Source of the DNA: Candidatus Desantisbacteria bacterium CG2_30_40_21
GTDB lineage: Bacteria > UBA9089 > CG2-30-40-21
Direction: 5' to 3'
Length of the DNA stretch: 6,137 nucleotides
Assembly: GCA_001873945.1 (NCBI GenBank)
Contig: MNYI01000052.1
Span: 1 to 6,137, forward strand
Below are positions 5,689 to 6,137 of the stretch, one piece after another. Each line of letters starts with the position of its first letter. Position 1 is the first letter of the stretch. The translations under genes were made by a program, and so were the position numbers. The notes below the pieces were generated by a model. The model was not told where the DNA came from. It did not search any database and was given only the letters and a program-made list of their open reading frames with translations.

Positions 5689-5900
5689 TAACTGATACAG
5701 AAATTAGACTAAGAGGGTTTCAAGTCCTTACCGAATATATAGGTGATGTCGAAACAGAACGGTTTGTTGCTCTGATTCAAAGAGAACCATTTGATTATAC
5801 AAAATGGCGACAGGGTTTATATGAAGGCCTATCTATTGAAGAAATCAGCAAAAAGGCTATGGCGTTGAGAAGGCAGAGTATTGGGATGGACATTAGTTAG
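5685..5900 (+). CDS. Small protein downstream of PIN toxin, probable antitoxin
   Basis: The 71-residue product reads MITDTEIRLRGFQVLTEYIG at its start, then a central FVALIQREPFDYTKWRQGLY and a helical, charged C-terminus (LSIEEISKKAMALRR). I recall similar small proteins of unknown biochemical function next to PIN genes of the YLDNCC type, but I cannot name a characterised family; it is not a recognisable AbrB, RHH (CopG/Arc), Phd or MazE-like DNA-binding antitoxin. It follows the toxin with a 4-nt overlap and has its own strong AAGGAGG site. The coupling and size make it the likely neutralising partner. The order is toxin first, antitoxin second, opposite to the common VapBC layout. An unrelated small co-transcribed function remains possible. 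Confidence 0.72.
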   Translation: MITDTEIRLRGFQVLTEYIGDVETERFVALIQREPFDYTKWRQGLYEGLSIEEISKKAMALRRQSIGMDIS

Positions 5901-5947
5901 GAAAACCGGGGACAGCACCCGTTTTTTTATCATTTTCAAGGTCTTCC
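5900..5947. repeat. REP-like hairpin repeat, copy 2, at the end of the transposase-like gene
   Basis: The core 5903-5934 repeats 5004-5035 with one mismatch. Outer arms GGAAAACC (5900-5907) and GGTCTTCC (5940-5947) are inverted complements at seven of eight positions. The right arm lies within the last codons of the minus-strand gene, whose stop is at 5936-5938. The left arm starts at the last base of the antitoxin stop codon. So one element forms the shared 3' boundary of two convergent genes. Confidence 0.8.
5907..5928 (+). terminator. Possible intrinsic terminator of the toxin-antitoxin operon, formed by repeat copy 2
   Basis: CGGG (5907-5910) pairs with CCCG (5918-5921) around a 7-nt loop, followed by T7. 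It sits 6 nt after the antitoxin stop codon. Geometry is identical to the one behind carA. The short stem makes its strength uncertain. Confidence 0.45.
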
Positions 5948-6137
5948 TATCGTTTTTGGTCTTAATGTTCGTCCCAATAATTCTTCTAACCTTGTCGCAA
6001 AGGTTTCATCTCCTGCAGGACGATCCGTAGAGGTACATTCCCTAATTCTATTCAATATCCATTCTTCTTCTGTAATATCAAGATATTTATCCCAATCATC
6101 TATTGTAATACTGAGAATACCGCATATGTACATAGTT
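5936..6137 (-). CDS. REP-associated tyrosine transposase-like protein (RAYT, Y1/IS200-like), C-terminal part
   Basis: The minus-strand frame is open from the window edge to a TGA at 5936-5938, about 66 codons. The tail matches what I know of the C-terminus of RAYT / TnpA-REP proteins: an acidic helical stretch (EEEWILNRIRECT), then TSTDRPAGDETFATRLEELL and LGRTLRPKTIGRP. In this family the sequence typically reads (T/S)-G-R-P-x-G-(S/D)-x-x-F followed by (L/I)-E-x-x-L-G-R-x-L-R-P-(K/R)-x-x-G-R-P. The catalytic HUH motif and Tyr would lie N-terminally, outside the window, so activity cannot be judged. The ATG at 6131-6133 is probably internal, because the frame stays open beyond it and the family is usually well over 150 residues. 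The hairpin repeat at 5900-5947 overlaps its end, the expected relation between a RAYT gene and its REP sequences. Confidence 0.7.
   Translation of the reverse strand, partial: TMYICGILSITIDDWDKYLDITEEEWILNRIRECTSTDRPAGDETFATRLEELLGRTLRPKTIGRP

Noticed and set aside
5896..5902. GTTAGGA after the antitoxin as a second attC core
   Set aside because: The last base breaks GTTRRRY, it overlaps the stop codon, and no L''/L' stem precedes it.

Overview
The window carries a compact bacterial housekeeping gene cluster on the + strand (yicC, gmk, coaBC, an RluB-type pseudouridine synthase, carA), followed by an accessory segment with a PIN-domain toxin/antitoxin-like pair and the 3' end of a minus-strand transposase-like gene. 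Protein motifs are clearly bacterial. Base composition is AT-leaning, genes are tightly packed, and intergenic DNA is rich in palindromic and short-unit tandem repeats. That style is common in genomes of uncultivated, often anaerobic lineages, but I cannot place the organism at phylum level from this window.

Layout. Positions 1-53 hold the last 16 codons of an unidentified upstream gene. Positions 54-368 are a gene-free stretch dominated by a nested inverted repeat (about 56-273) with 8-bp tandem units in its arms, plus a hairpin at 300-324. Then come yicC (369-1253), gmk (1266-1889), coaBC (1893-3080) and the pseudouridine synthase gene (3077-3826). Their gaps are 12 nt, 3 nt and a 4-nt overlap, so they look like one operon. 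The 3' end of the pseudouridine synthase gene runs into a second copy of the intergenic repeat family, which supplies its last codons and stop. carA (3893-4993) follows; its interdomain linker contains five in-frame copies of a 7-bp unit.

Accessory part (4994-6137). Two near-identical 32-nt repeats in the same orientation (5004-5035 and 5903-5934), each with a small GC stem, a T7 run and flanking inverted arms, bracket the toxin-antitoxin region. The right-hand copy abuts and overlaps the stop-codon end of a minus-strand gene resembling the C-terminus of REP-associated (Y1/IS200-like) transposases. Just upstream of the toxin gene is a 59-nt sequence (5163-5221) with the architecture of an integron attC site: a GTTAGGC core and a 9-bp L''/L' stem with one extrahelical G. 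The toxin gene starts 33 nt after this site. The pair may therefore be, or descend from, an integron gene cassette, although no integrase and no second attC site are visible.

Functional picture. The first block supplies RNA metabolism (YicC-type endoribonuclease, rRNA/RNA pseudouridylation), GMP phosphorylation, coenzyme A synthesis and carbamoyl phosphate production for pyrimidine/arginine synthesis. The last 1.1 kb is a small mobile or defence-type island next to carA. The most interesting signals are the lone attC-like site, the repeat/transposase arrangement around the toxin-antitoxin pair, and the repeats that have entered coding sequence without breaking it.
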